Assembly: GCF_019599275.1 (NCBI RefSeq)
Contig: NZ_JAHZTD010000001.1
Span: 2,046,001 to 2,110,000 of the forward strand
Reading direction: 5' to 3'
Length of the DNA stretch: 64,000 nucleotides
From: Hymenobacter sp. HSC-4F20
Lineage (GTDB): Bacteria; Bacteroidota; Bacteroidia; Cytophagales; Hymenobacteraceae
Made by a program: the position numbers and the translations under genes. Positions 1 to 8,608 of this stretch are shown piece after piece. The stretch's first letter is position 1; each line of letters starts with the position of its first letter. The notes beneath the pieces were generated by a model. The model made no database searches. It saw only the letters and a list, made by a program, of their open reading frames with translations, and had not been told where the DNA came from.

Positions 1-1414
1 GGGGCCGGCCGGTGCTGTCGGCCAGCAGGTCGTCGTTGCCCTCGAACAAGTCATTGCGGGTAGGCTCCCGGCCGGTGCGGCCCAGAGTATAGTACAGGGT
101 AGTACGCTGGCCCACCGTCACACTGGCGCCCACTTTGGGGTTCAGGAAGCGCCACTCCAGAGTTTCCAGCGGCACGCTGCCGGCGTAGCGGAACGAAACG
201 GCCCGGCCCTGCACATCGCCAAACAGTGTAAGGCGGCCCAGCTGGTACTCGGCTTTGCTGAATATGCTACCTTCCCGCTTGTAGCCCGTGTTGCGGTACA
301 GTTCCCCGGCGGTTTGCTCGCTGCCCAGGTGGCGGCGCTGGTAGGTGCTCAGGTGCAGGCCGCTGGTCCAGGTTAGCCGGTCGGTGCGGTAGGTATAGGT
401 GCTGAAGGCCCCAAGCAGGCCCGAGCGAAAATCGTAGCGGTACAGTTCCGTGGTGGGCGGCAGACCCAGAAAGGTATTCAGGTCGAAATCGTAGCCCCCG
501 CGCAGCCCCGAGGCGTACACGCTGGTGTTTATCTCTGAGCGGCTGCCCACTAGCCACTGATTCTGAAGCTGCACCAAAGCCTGCTGAAACCGGTCGTTTT
601 CGGCTCCGTTGGCATTGGCCCGGCGGTTGAGGCGCAGCACGGAGTCGGGCACGGGCAGCCAGGCCAGCTGGTTGCGCTGCTGCCCGGCTAGCACGCTCAG
701 CTTCCAACTGGTTTTCTCATAGAACAGCCCACCGCTCACGTACACCGATTGCGAGGTATTGGCCGAGCGTTCCTTGTAGCCATCGGAGTGCAGGTGCGAA
801 GCCCGAGCGTACAGGGCCGCGCGCCCCCGCCGCCCGCTGGCATACTCCCCAAAAGCCCGGTAACTTCCAAACGAGCCGTAGCCCCCGCCCAAGGTAGTGC
901 GGGCCGAATCGAGCAGGGAAGGCGAGAATAGCTGAATGCTGCCGCCATAGCTGGCCACGCCGTTTTGGGTGGTGCCTACCCCCCGTTGGATCTGCACACT
1001 GCTCAGGGAGTTGAACAGGTCGGGGTAGTTCGAGAAGTACGCCCCCTGGTCCTCAGGTTCGTTGAGGGGCACTCCATCCAGGGTGGTATTGATGCGGGTC
1101 TGGTCGATGCCGCGCAGGCGGAAATAAGCGTAGCCCTGGGTGCTGCCCGCATCGGAATACGCCGTAACGCCGGGCGTTTGGGTCAGCAGGAAAGAAGGCT
1201 CCTGGCCCACACTGCGAGCCGCCAACTCCCGTCCGCTCAGGTTCAGAAAGGTAACGGGCGTGCGGCTGCCGGCGCGGTAGGTCACGGCCACCTCCGGCAG
1301 GGTCTGGGCGCTATCCGCGGCTACCGGCGCAGCAGTCGAGGTAGCAGGAGTTTGGGCCAGCGCCGCGGGGGTAGCGGCCAACAGAAGAGAGGCAGGGAGT
1401 AGAAGATGCTTCAT
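1..1414 (-). CDS. TonB-dependent receptor, C-terminal part missing (window edge)
   Basis: Outer-membrane active transporter of the TonB-dependent family. From the ATG at 1414 the frame stays open for 471 codons to the left edge, so roughly the N-terminal two thirds is present. A signal peptide (LLLPASLLLAATPAALAQ) is followed by a plug domain at about residues 45-165, containing RLRGIDQTRINTTLDGVPLN and a typical QIQRGVGTTQNG segment, then beta-barrel strands rich in aromatic residues. The barrel motif GREPTRNDLFEGNDDL lies near the edge. There is no N-terminal carboxypeptidase-like extension, unlike the receptor at 47091. The substrate cannot be told; iron-siderophore or another metal complex is the usual guess. 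A -7 promoter box lies 41 bases upstream. Confidence 0.9.
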   Translation of the reverse strand, partial: MKHLLLPASLLLAATPAALAQTPATSTAAPVAADSAQTLPEVAVTYRAGSRTPVTFLNLSGRELAARSVGQEPSFLLTQTPGVTAYSDAGSTQGYAYFRLRGIDQTRINTTLDGVPLNEPEDQGAYFSNYPDLFNSLSSVQIQRGVGTTQNGVASYGGSIQLFSPSLLDSARTTLGGGYGSFGSYRAFGEYASGRRGRAALYARASHLHSDGYKERSANTSQSVYVSGGLFYEKTSWKLSVLAGQQRNQLAWLPVPDSVLRLNRRANANGAENDRFQQALVQLQNQWLVGSRSEINTSVYASGLRGGYDFDLNTFLGLPPTTELYRYDFRSGLLGAFSTYTYRTDRLTWTSGLHLSTYQRRHLGSEQTAGELYRNTGYKREGSIFSKAEYQLGRLTLFGDVQGRAVSFRYAGSVPLETLEWRFLNPKVGASVTVGQRTTLYYTLGRTGREPTRNDLFEGNDDLLADSTGRP

Positions 1415-1454
1415 GCAGAATAGCGCAGTAGATTCGGCGGAAAACCACGCGGCG

Positions 1455-1462
1455 CAAAGGTA
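1455..1462 (-). promoter_or_regulatory. Bacteroidota -7 promoter box of the TonB receptor
   Basis: Reads TACCTTTG on the minus strand, an exact match to the TAnnTTTG consensus, 40 bp in front of the receptor ATG. No clear -33 TTG is visible at the usual 19-20 bp spacing. Confidence 0.6.
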
Positions 1463-1614
1463 AGCGGCCGGAACTCGGCGGTTTATGATTTTCCCTGTCT
1501 TCCCTCTGGCGTTTTAGCCCAATCAGCGGATTACAGTGTATTTTCCTTCCCTGCCTTTCTCCAAGAAGTCCGGAATGCCAGAACTCTTCTATTGCCTCAG
1601 AGAGTGGTTGCTCG

Positions 1615-2682
1615 TTAGATACGGCTCAGGTTTTCCGGCTTCATTTTCAGCAAGGGCTGTAGGCTGCCTTTGCGGGTGCCGGGTTGCTCCCGTAGCTCCA
1701 CCACCCTACCCCCTACTTTCACCTGAATGCTAAGCGCGCCGCCGGAGGTTTGCTGCACGGTGTACTGGGCACTCTGGTTAGCAAAGCGCAACTTGGTGAT
1801 GCCAGAAGCTGCTTGAATAGTAAACTGGGCGGCTTCTGCCTCGGGGGCGGGGTAGGTAAACTCCAGCTGTCCATCTTTCCGCAGCAGGGCGTAGTACAGC
1901 ACCAGATCATTATCGGTGGTGAACAGCACGGCTTGCTTGCCGTTGCCCGCCACCTGAAACGAGCAGACTACCCGGATACTTTCATCCTCCAGATACAGCT
2001 CCTGACTGGTAGTCTGCGCCATGCGGGTACCGCTCCAGGTGGTGGTGGTAGTCGTCTGGAACGGAAAGCGCATCATGTCCATCTCCACCTGACGCACCAG
2101 AGACGGCTCACCGTTACGGATGATGAACTCCGAGTCCTGGTGCCAGCAGCAGCCGCTTTTGGTTGAAGTATAGAGGCGCTTGGTTTTGGCATCCACCTGA
2201 AACATGCCGCAGTAGTCCTGGGCCAGATCTGTAAAGGCCTGGCTGTACTTTAGGCCGGGGGGTAGGTTAAGATAAATCTGGAAGGAAGGGCCGTGGTAGC
2301 AGCTGTTCTGCCCATCTTCAATGGCAAGGTCGGGGCGGCCATCGAAGTTGAAATCCTCGCTGATAATCAGGCTCTGCTCGCCGTAAGGCACCTGCTGAAT
2401 GTTGGACTGCGCCTTGCCGTTGTGCAGAGACAAGGCCAATTCCTCCGACTCCACCTTGACGACCTCTTTCTTCGTCTTCTTGTCGTAGATAGCAATCCAG
2501 CCAGGACTGAATACCTCCGAGGTATCCTGAATATATATTTTGCCGAAGTAGCTTGGCGAGAAATCGTCGACGGTAAATTCCTGCTGGGCGCGGGCACTGA
2601 GGTGGCCAAGCAGTAGTAAGGCCAGAACGAAAAGGTATCGGACGAGACCGGGCATGCGGAGGAGAGCTAGAGGACGCGGCAA
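1615..2682 (-). CDS. Exported XAC2610-like protein
   Basis: Secreted or periplasmic protein of unknown function, 355 aa. The internal ATG at 2655 (MPGLVRYLFVLALLLL) gives a cleaner signal peptide ending in SARAQ, so the true start may be there. The segment DFNFDGRPDLAIEDG, followed by GPSFQIYL, DYCGMFQVD and KSGCCWHQ, matches the pattern of XAC2610-family proteins: an FG-GAP-like FxFDGxxD motif followed by a Cys-containing core. Three cysteines (C-x(n)-GCC) could form a disulfide or bind metal. The gene begins 9 bases after the HxlR regulator on the same strand and may be read through from it. Family call is by motif only. Confidence 0.75.
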   Translation of the reverse strand: MPRPLALLRMPGLVRYLFVLALLLLGHLSARAQQEFTVDDFSPSYFGKIYIQDTSEVFSPGWIAIYDKKTKKEVVKVESEELALSLHNGKAQSNIQQVPYGEQSLIISEDFNFDGRPDLAIEDGQNSCYHGPSFQIYLNLPPGLKYSQAFTDLAQDYCGMFQVDAKTKRLYTSTKSGCCWHQDSEFIIRNGEPSLVRQVEMDMMRFPFQTTTTTTWSGTRMAQTTSQELYLEDESIRVVCSFQVAGNGKQAVLFTTDNDLVLYYALLRKDGQLEFTYPAPEAEAAQFTIQAASGITKLRFANQSAQYTVQQTSGGALSIQVKVGGRVVELREQPGTRKGSLQPLLKMKPENLSRI

Positions 2683-2691
2683 AACTCCGGC

Positions 2692-3048
2692 TTATTTTCC
2701 AAACACCTGCTTGCGGTGGTTCACGCCCCAGTCGTGTAGTTCCAGCATCACCTTTTTCAGGGTGCGGGCATAGTCCGTAGCCACGTACTCAATAAGCACG
2801 GGGTAGTCGTCGTGCACAATGCGCTGAATTAGTTGGTGTTCCTCCAGGTCTTTCAGCTCCTTGGCCAACACCTTAGGGTTAAGCTTGGGAATGCTTGTCT
2901 CGATTTCCCGGAAGCGTCGGTTGCCCTGCATGATGGCTGTCAGAATCAGTACTTTCCACTTGCCACCAACCACGTCCAGTGCATCGCGAATGGGCTGCAC
3001 CTGCGCCAGGCAGTTAAGTTGTTTAGTGGTGCCGTCGGTCAGGAGCAT
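2692..3048 (-). CDS. HxlR-family winged-helix transcriptional regulator
   Basis: DNA-binding regulator of the HxlR/YodB type. The reading frame extends to an ATG at 3114, but that would leave only 18 bases to the divergent DoxX gene. The ATG at 3048 (MLLTDGTTKQLNC) places the family's conserved Cys near residue 13 and leaves room for promoters, so I chose it. The core DALDVVGGKWKVLILTAI, then RFREIETSIPKLNPKVLAKELKDLE and a beta-wing YPVLIEY, is textbook HxlR. In YodB-like members the N-terminal Cys senses quinones or electrophiles. The divergent DoxX gene is a common partner and the likely target. Confidence 0.9.
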   Translation of the reverse strand: MLLTDGTTKQLNCLAQVQPIRDALDVVGGKWKVLILTAIMQGNRRFREIETSIPKLNPKVLAKELKDLEEHQLIQRIVHDDYPVLIEYVATDYARTLKKVMLELHDWGVNHRKQVFGK

Positions 3049-3132
3049 TGCGCTTACGTTGAGGTAACTGCCTTCTGATAGAAGGGGCAAGGTAGTGAAC
3101 TTTGCTGGCGTCAACCACTACTCTCTCGCCGC

Positions 3133-3540
3133 ATGACTTCCTCCCAACCCGCTCGCTGGCTGCACGTTTCGCTCTGGCTGGTGCAGGCCTTGCTGTCCTT
3201 ACTTTTCATTGGCACGGGCATTTTCAAACTCTTTACCCCCATTTCTACCCTTGCCACCATGTGGCCCTGGGCTGGTGAGCAGCCCGGCCTAGTACCCGTC
3301 ACCGCCGTAGCCGACCTGCTCGGCGGCCTGGGCCTCGCGGGGCCGGCCCTGGCACGCATGCGCCCGCAGCAGCTAACACGACTGGCGGCACTGGGCTGTG
3401 CGCTGCTACAGCTGTGTGCCATTGCCTTTCACTTTGCCCGCGGCGAACAGGCCAACACGCCGTTCAACTTCGTGCTGCTGGTCCTGGCGGTGTTCGTGTG
3501 GTGGGGCCGGGGCAAGGCACCTATAGGAACAACAACGTAG
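3133..3540 (+). CDS. DoxX-family small membrane protein
   Basis: Integral inner-membrane protein, 135 aa, with four hydrophobic helices: SLWLVQALLSLLFIGTGIFKL, a Leu/Gly/Ala-rich helix around VADLLGGLGLAGPAL, LGCALLQLCAIAFHF, and FVLLVLAVFVWWG. This is the DoxX/DoxX_2 arrangement. Family members are linked loosely to respiratory or redox-stress functions, and no substrate can be named from sequence. It is divergent from the HxlR regulator at 2692-3048, a pairing that suggests control by it. Confidence 0.8.
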   Translation: MTSSQPARWLHVSLWLVQALLSLLFIGTGIFKLFTPISTLATMWPWAGEQPGLVPVTAVADLLGGLGLAGPALARMRPQQLTRLAALGCALLQLCAIAFHFARGEQANTPFNFVLLVLAVFVWWGRGKAPIGTTT

Positions 3541-3838
3541 CCGCTACCCCAAGCTGTTTACCGGCTAAAAAGTAGTCAAGCGTTAATTCTATTTGGGTAC
3601 CTGAGTCAAGCACTGTTCTTTATCCACAAAGGCCTTGAGTTCCGAGGCTATGTATTTGGCTTTCCATTTCTGTCGGCTAACTGTGCAATGGGCGATACGC
3701 AACACAACCCATAGGCCAGCACCACTATCGAAAGCCTTTTGTCACGGTATGAAAACCAAACGATTGAATATATAAATGAAAACAGCCGCCCCAGCATCTG
3801 GAGCGGCCGTTTTTGTATCAGCTAGAGCCAGCAGCAGT
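3541..3838. other. AT-richer intergenic region with a possible gene remnant
   Basis: Almost 300 bases without a convincing gene, visibly AT-richer than the neighbours. On the minus strand, 3589-3741 is open for about 50 codons with plausible protein-like composition (WKAKYIASELKAFVDKEQC) but no good start or ribosome site; it could be the 3' remnant of a lost gene. The right end carries a bidirectional terminator hairpin at 3783-3815. Confidence 0.4.
3783..3815. terminator. Bidirectional terminator hairpin
   Basis: GCCGCCCCAG-cat-CTGGAGCGGC stem with a T run on one side and TGTTTTC on the other. It sits after the lipoprotein gene at 3839 (minus strand) and could also stop DoxX readthrough. 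The stem is nearly identical to the one at 4381-4417, differing only in the three loop bases. Confidence 0.75.
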
Positions 3839-4300
3839 TTATTTTACTTCTACCTGCACTCCTATCTCCTGCCCAGCAGCCAACTTAGGAATAAGGGCGT
3901 GGTAGGTGATATTGGGCGCTTCCGTCGTCATACCTAGGCTGATGGCCACGTTTAACACTTCCTTATTGCTGTTGCACTCACGCCGCAGAGTATAGGCAAT
4001 TCCACTTACTCCATTGGGTAGGCCCTTCTTACCAATCACCAAATCATAGGTAGTAAAGTCGATCTGGGGCCGGCAGCTGCCGGTTACCTGCTTATCGAAC
4101 TCCTCCTGAGAGCGAATGACGGTATAGGTTTCCGACAGGTTGATGTTCAGCTGGCGGGTAGTGTTCTGGCAGCTGTACTCGCTTTCCAGGCTCTTAACCA
4201 GCAGTTCCGGCCCCACACATTCTGCCGGCTCGTCTACTGGCGTAATGCAGCCGCTTAACAGGACCAGAGTTGCGGCGAAGAAAGTAGAAGTTGTTTTCAT
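3839..4300 (-). CDS. Small lipoprotein, possibly PrcB-like
   Basis: 153 aa with a lipoprotein signal: MKTTSTFFAATLVLLSGC has a lipobox LLSG/C at residues 15-18, so the mature protein is probably membrane-anchored. After it comes a short Cys-containing region (CVGPELL, YSCQN). The region TYTVIRSQEEFDKQV...IDFTTYDLVIGKKGLPNGVSG, ending in a strand such as EIGVQVEV, resembles the PrcB C-terminal domain pattern (an 'I-x-S-x-E-E-F', a 'DF...V' step, a Gly-rich turn). That assignment is weak. The gene is isolated between two twin terminators and looks like a single-gene unit. Confidence 0.65.
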   Translation of the reverse strand: MKTTSTFFAATLVLLSGCITPVDEPAECVGPELLVKSLESEYSCQNTTRQLNINLSETYTVIRSQEEFDKQVTGSCRPQIDFTTYDLVIGKKGLPNGVSGIAYTLRRECNSNKEVLNVAISLGMTTEAPNITYHALIPKLAAGQEIGVQVEVK

Positions 4301-4380
4301 AGAGCAAGCCCAATTATAGGTTTCGTACTCCTCTGATTCTGCTCCGAGTTAGAAGGTTGCAAACCGTCTGACAACCACAC

Positions 4381-4417
4381 AAAAAAGGCCGCCCCAGAGT
4401 CTGGAGCGGCCTTTTTT
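4381..4417. terminator. Bidirectional terminator after aconitase
   Basis: Perfect hairpin: AAAAAAGGCCGCCCCAG, a 3-base loop, then CTGGAGCGGCCTTTTTT. It has A and T runs on both sides, so it works in either direction. It lies 19 bases past the aconitase stop codon. Confidence 0.9.
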
Positions 4418-4435
4418 GGAAAACTAACGCTTGAA

Positions 4436-6730
4436 TTACTTCTGCGACATCATGCTGCCACCGGCTTCCTTCAGGCGGATCAGGTTCAGGGCCGAGCCAG
4501 CTTTGAACCATTCGATCTGACCTTCATTGTAGGTGTGGTTTACCGTGATGAGGTCAGTGTCGCCGTCGGAGTGGTGCAGACGAACCTGCAGGGGCTTGCC
4601 GGGGGCAAATGACGTTAGGCCGAGGATGTCGATGGTGTCGTCTTCCTCAATCAGGTCGTAGTCGGCCTTGTTGGCGAAGGTCAGGGCCAGCATGCCCTGC
4701 TTCTTCAGGTTGGTTTCGTGGATACGAGCGAAGCTCTTCACCAGCACGGCGCGCACGCCCAGGTGGCGGGGCTCCATAGCCGCGTGCTCCCGCGACGAAC
4801 CTTCCCCGTAGTTTTCGTCACCTACTACCACCGAGCCAATGCCCAGGGCTTTGTAGTTACGAGCTACCTGCGGCACAGCCGAGTAGGGCGTACCCTGAGT
4901 CAGGGCATCCTTCACCGAGTTAGCCTCGCCGTTGAAGGCGTTGATAGCCCCGATGAGCATGTTGTTGGAGATGTTGTCCAAGTGGCCGCGGTATTTCAGC
5001 CAGGGGCCGGCCATCGAAATGTGGTCGGTGGTGCACTTGCCCTGAGCTTTGATGAGCAGACGCAGGCCCATCAGGTCGGTGCCTTCCCACGGCTTGAAAC
5101 CTTCCAGCAGCTCCAGACGGTCGGAGTTCGGATCAACGAGTACCTGTACGCCCGTGCCATCGGCGGCGGGAGCCTGGTAGCCAGCATCCTCCACGTCGAA
5201 GCCGCGGGGGGGCAGCTCGATGCCCTGAGGCTCATCAAACTTCACCTGCTGGCCGTCTTTGGTGGTCAGCGTATCAGTGAGGGGGTTGAAGGTTAGGTCG
5301 CCGGCAATAGCGAAGGCCGTTACGATTTCGGGCGAAGCCACGAAAGCGTGGGTGTTCGGGTTGCCGTCGTTACGCTTGGCAAAGTTGCGGTTAAACGAAG
5401 TGATGATGGAGTTGGGCCGCTTCATGTCGTCCATGTGGCGGGCCCACTGCCCGATGCACGGACCGCAGGCGTTGGCCAGTACTACCCCACCCATCTGGGC
5501 GAAGGTGTCCAGCAGACCGTCGCGCTCCACGGTGTAGCGCACCAGCTCCGAGCCGGGCGTTACGGTGTAGTCGGCTTGTACCGTCAGGCCTTTGTCGGCG
5601 GCTTGCTTGGCTACCGAAGCGGCGCGGGTGATGTCTTCGTACGACGAGTTCGTGCACGAGCCAATCAAACCAACTTCCAACTTAGCGGGCCAGTTGTGCT
5701 CCCGAACGGCGGCAGCGAACTGCGAAATCGGCCAGGCAGCGTCCGGCGTGAACGGACCGTTTACGTGGGGCTCCAGCTCCGAAAGGTTGATTTCGATCAG
5801 CTGATCGTAGTAGGCCTCGGGGTCGGCGAGAACTTCGTCGTCGGCGCGCAGGTGAGCAGCTACGCCCGAAGCCATAGTAGCAATATCAGCACGGCCGGTG
5901 CCCTGCAGGTAAGCAGCCATTTTCTCGTCGTAGGCGAATACCGAGGTAGTAGCCCCGATTTCAGCACCCATGTTGCAGATGGTAGCCTTGCCCGTGCACG
6001 AGAGGTTTTCAGCACCCTCGCCGAAGTACTCCACGATAGCGCCGGTGCCGCCTTTTACGGTCAGGATGCCCGCTACTTTCAGGATGACGTCCTTGGGAGC
6101 CGTCCAGCCCGAGAGCTTACCGGTCAGCTTCACGCCAATTACTTTCGGAAACTTCAGCTCCCAGGCCATGCCCGACATGACGTCCACGGCATCGGCCCCG
6201 CCTACGCCAATGGCAATCATGCCCAGGCCGCCGGCGTTGGGGGTGTGCGAGTCAGTGCCGATCATCATACCGCCGGGGAAGGCGTAGTTTTCGAGCACTA
6301 CTTGGTGAATGATACCAGCACCGGGCTTCCAGAAGCCGATGCCGTATTTATTGGATACCGAAGCCAGGAAGTCATATACTTCCTTGTTTTCGGAGTTAGC
6401 TACGGCCAAATCCTGGTCGGCGCCGCGCTCGGCTTGGATAAGGTGGTCGCAGTGTACCGTGCTGGGTACGGCTACCTTAGCTTTGCCAGCCTGCATGAAC
6501 TGGAGCAGCGCCATCTGGGCGGTGGCGTCCTGCATGGCTACGCGGTCCGGAGCGAAATCGACGTAGGAAACGCCCCGCTCATACGCCTGCGAAACAGAGC
6601 CGCCGTACAGGTGAGCGTACAGGATTTTTTCAGTCAGGGTAAGCGGGCGGCCAACGGCAGTACGGGCGGCTTCAATGCGAGAGCCCATGCCATCGTACAC
6701 GGCCTTGATCATTTCTAAGTCAAACGCCAT
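4436..6730 (-). CDS. acn: Aconitate hydratase
   Basis: Tricarboxylic acid cycle enzyme that isomerises citrate to isocitrate through cis-aconitate with a [4Fe-4S] cluster, in the cytoplasm. The length, 764 aa, fits the mitochondrial-type aconitase found in Bacteroidota rather than the longer AcnA or AcnB of Proteobacteria. Cluster cysteines are in [12 protein letters not shown] and [11 protein letters not shown]. Substrate-binding segments include [13 protein letters not shown] and, in the C-terminal swivel domain, [19 protein letters not shown]. Single-gene unit with its own -7 box upstream and a strong terminator downstream. A short inverted repeat lies across the presumed transcription start. 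Confidence 0.97.
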   Translation of the reverse strand: MAFDLEMIKAVYDGMGSRIEAARTAVGRPLTLTEKILYAHLYGGSVSQAYERGVSYVDFAPDRVAMQDATAQMALLQFMQAGKAKVAVPSTVHCDHLIQAERGADQDLAVANSENKEVYDFLASVSNKYGIGFWKPGAGIIHQVVLENYAFPGGMMIGTDSHTPNAGGLGMIAIGVGGADAVDVMSGMAWELKFPKVIGVKLTGKLSGWTAPKDVILKVAGILTVKGGTGAIVEYFGEGAENLSCTGKATICNMGAEIGATTSVFAYDEKMAAYLQGTGRADIATMASGVAAHLRADDEVLADPEAYYDQLIEINLSELEPHVNGPFTPDAAWPISQFAAAVREHNWPAKLEVGLIGSCTNSSYEDITRAASVAKQAADKGLTVQADYTVTPGSELVRYTVERDGLLDTFAQMGGVVLANACGPCIGQWARHMDDMKRPNSIITSFNRNFAKRNDGNPNTHAFVASPEIVTAFAIAGDLTFNPLTDTLTTKDGQQVKFDEPQGIELPPRGFDVEDAGYQAPAADGTGVQVLVDPNSDRLELLEGFKPWEGTDLMGLRLLIKAQGKCTTDHISMAGPWLKYRGHLDNISNNMLIGAINAFNGEANSVKDALTQGTPYSAVPQVARNYKALGIGSVVVGDENYGEGSSREHAAMEPRHLGVRAVLVKSFARIHETNLKKQGMLALTFANKADYDLIEEDDTIDILGLTSFAPGKPLQVRLHHSDGDTDLITVNHTYNEGQIEWFKAGSALNLIRLKEAGGSMMSQK

Positions 6731-6760
6731 AATGCGAAACGGAAAAAGTGGAGAGAACGA

Positions 6761-6777
6761 ACCTGTCGGAAACAGGT
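6761..6777. promoter_or_regulatory. Inverted repeat at the aconitase transcription start
   Basis: ACCTGT-CGGAA-ACAGGT, a perfect 6-bp inverted repeat just downstream of the -7 box, so it would overlap the transcription start. It could be an operator or a hairpin at the very 5' end of the mRNA. Function not known. Confidence 0.4.
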
Positions 6778-6780
6778 ACG

Positions 6781-6788
6781 CAAATATA
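6781..6788 (-). promoter_or_regulatory. -7 promoter box of aconitase
   Basis: Reads TATATTTG on the minus strand, an exact TAnnTTTG match about 50 bases upstream of the aconitase ATG, in an otherwise GC-rich stretch. Confidence 0.65.
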
Positions 6789-6987
6789 GTTGCCGGTCGT
6801 TGCGCTGCCTAAAATTTCGGGCCCTGGGCGGCCCTGGAAGCCTGATTTAGAATCATTCCAAAAGGCACTGCTACCTTGCTGGCAGACAGAATGCGGTACC
6901 GGCCTTACATTCGCGACCTTGCTCTCCTTAAACTAATAGCAAGGGGTAGTAGTTTAGCCTCGCATCAACCTTCTTTAACTTTTCCCT

Positions 6988-8331
6988 ATGCCCGTCGCCT
7001 TCTCTTTCCGTAAGGCCATAGCCGGGGCCGGACTCGCGCTGGCCGCGGTGGCCTGTCAGTCCAACTCTTCCTCCGAAAAAACCGAGCCCGTGGAAACCAC
7101 CGGCGCCAACGCTACCTACCTGCCGGCCGGTACCTGGCGCGGCGTGCTTTCTACTCAGGGTCAGGAAATTCCGTTTCTTTTCGATGTAGAAGCGGGCAAT
7201 AACAACCAGCCCGTAGCCGTGTACCTGCGCAACGGCGAGGAGCGCCTGAAGCTCGACGAAATCAAAACCGTCGGCGACTCCACCACCATCCGCCTGGGTG
7301 TGTTCGATGCCGCGCTGGTGGTACGCACGGATGGAGCCGACAAGCTCAAAGGCGCCTGGGTGAAGTACGACGCCAAAGACCCGTACCGGGTAGCCTTCAC
7401 GGCCACGAAAGCAACTGATGCCCCTGCCCTGTTCACGGGTGATACCAAATCGACTTCTACCTTCGGGGACCTGCGGCGGGGCGCGACCTTCCGCGTGGAG
7501 TTTCGGGATGAAGAGGGCAAAACGTATCCGGCCGTGGGCCTTATCCGCCAGGATAGCACCAACAGCTCAGCCCTGACGGGTACGTTCCTGACTACCACCG
7601 GCGACTACCGCTACCTGGCGGGCAACCTGGTAACCAAAGGTGGAGAGGAGCACATCATGCTTTCTACCTTCGATGGCAGCCACGGCTTCCTGTTCGATGG
7701 CAAACTGGCCAAGCCAGGTAACATCAACCAGATTTCTGGCAACTTCTACAGCGGTAAATCGGGCCATGAAACCTGGACGGCTACCCTCGACCCGAACGCT
7801 AAGCTACCCGATGCCAACGCCCTGACGGGTATGAAGCCCGGCCAGAAAAAGCTCGACTTCAAGTTCCCGAATATCTTTGAGGGCGGCAGCATTTCGCCTT
7901 CTGACCCCAAGTACAAAGGCAAGGTAGTGGTGGTGCAGATTCTGGGTTCCTGGTGCCCCAACTGCATGGACGAAACCAACTTCCTGGCTCCTTGGTACGA
8001 GAAGAACAAGCAGCGCGGGGTAGAAATCATCGGGCTGGGCTATGAGCGTACCACCGACCAGAAAGCAGCCGCGCAGAAGCTGCTCAAGATGAAACAGCGC
8101 ATGAACGTGGGCTACGACCTGGCCGTGGCCGGTGAGGCCAACAAGGACGCCGCCAGCCAGTCGTTGCCCCAGGTGCAGAAGGTGCTAGCCTTCCCCACCA
8201 CCATCTTCCTCGACAAGAAAGGCGAGGTGCGCAAGATTCACACGGGCTTTTCGGGCCCCGGCACCGGCAAGTACTACGAGCAGGAAGTAGCTGAATTCAA
8301 CAAAACCATTGATCAGCTGCTGGCCGAATAG
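6988..8331 (+). CDS. TlpA/ResA-like thioredoxin-fold lipoprotein
   Basis: Exported redox protein of 447 aa. The N-terminus MPVAFSFRKAIAGAGLALAAVAC gives a lipoprotein signal with C23 as the anchor. A long N-terminal region of about 270 residues with beta-rich repeats (WRGVLSTQGQEIPFLFDVE, GDYRYLAGNL) precedes the thioredoxin domain. The redox site is W-C-P-N-C at residues 322-326, followed by the cis-Pro loop LAFPTTIFLDKKG. This two-part layout is common for Bacteroidota TlpA-family disulfide reductases in the periplasm. The partner substrate is unknown. The gene has its own hairpin terminator. Confidence 0.88.
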   Translation: MPVAFSFRKAIAGAGLALAAVACQSNSSSEKTEPVETTGANATYLPAGTWRGVLSTQGQEIPFLFDVEAGNNNQPVAVYLRNGEERLKLDEIKTVGDSTTIRLGVFDAALVVRTDGADKLKGAWVKYDAKDPYRVAFTATKATDAPALFTGDTKSTSTFGDLRRGATFRVEFRDEEGKTYPAVGLIRQDSTNSSALTGTFLTTTGDYRYLAGNLVTKGGEEHIMLSTFDGSHGFLFDGKLAKPGNINQISGNFYSGKSGHETWTATLDPNAKLPDANALTGMKPGQKKLDFKFPNIFEGGSISPSDPKYKGKVVVVQILGSWCPNCMDETNFLAPWYEKNKQRGVEIIGLGYERTTDQKAAAQKLLKMKQRMNVGYDLAVAGEANKDAASQSLPQVQKVLAFPTTIFLDKKGEVRKIHTGFSGPGTGKYYEQEVAEFNKTIDQLLAE

Positions 8332-8608
8332 GTTACTGGTTGCTATTTATCTGACGGGCCTGCTCTCTTCCAAGGGAGCAGGCCCGTTGCGTTTGGTGGG
8401 CCTCGCCCCCGGCCCTTTCCTCAGGGAGAGAGGTGCGTTCTGATAGAGCTGTTGGCTGGTAGCTTTTATAAGGGCCAGAGCAAACAGCTCCATCCCCAGT
8501 CCCCTCTGAGGACAGGTGGCTGGAGATGAAGTTTCACCTAACCCACTTTAGCCTCTCCCGTTTCTCTAAAACCCTGGTCAGTCACTGTCCTCCCTACCCC
8601 TCTCGCCC
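8332..8608. other. Intergenic region
   Basis: Besides the terminator hairpin at 8354-8387, nothing coding or structured was seen here. No convincing TAnnTTTG box precedes the FUSC gene. Confidence 0.5.
8354..8387 (+). terminator. Hairpin after the thioredoxin-fold lipoprotein gene
   Basis: Perfect 12-bp stem, ACGGGCCTGCTC paired with GAGCAGGCCCGT, 22 bases after the stop codon. The following T tract is poor (TGCGTTTGG), so termination may be partial. Confidence 0.6.

Noticed and set aside
1536..1733. Small plus-strand open frame between the receptor and the XAC2610-like gene
   Set aside because: Overlaps the 3' end of a better supported gene and shows no signal or motif.
5348..6718. Long plus-strand open frame opposite aconitase (456 codons)
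   Set aside because: Antisense shadow of a GC-rich, well-recognised gene; no family signature and no ribosome site.
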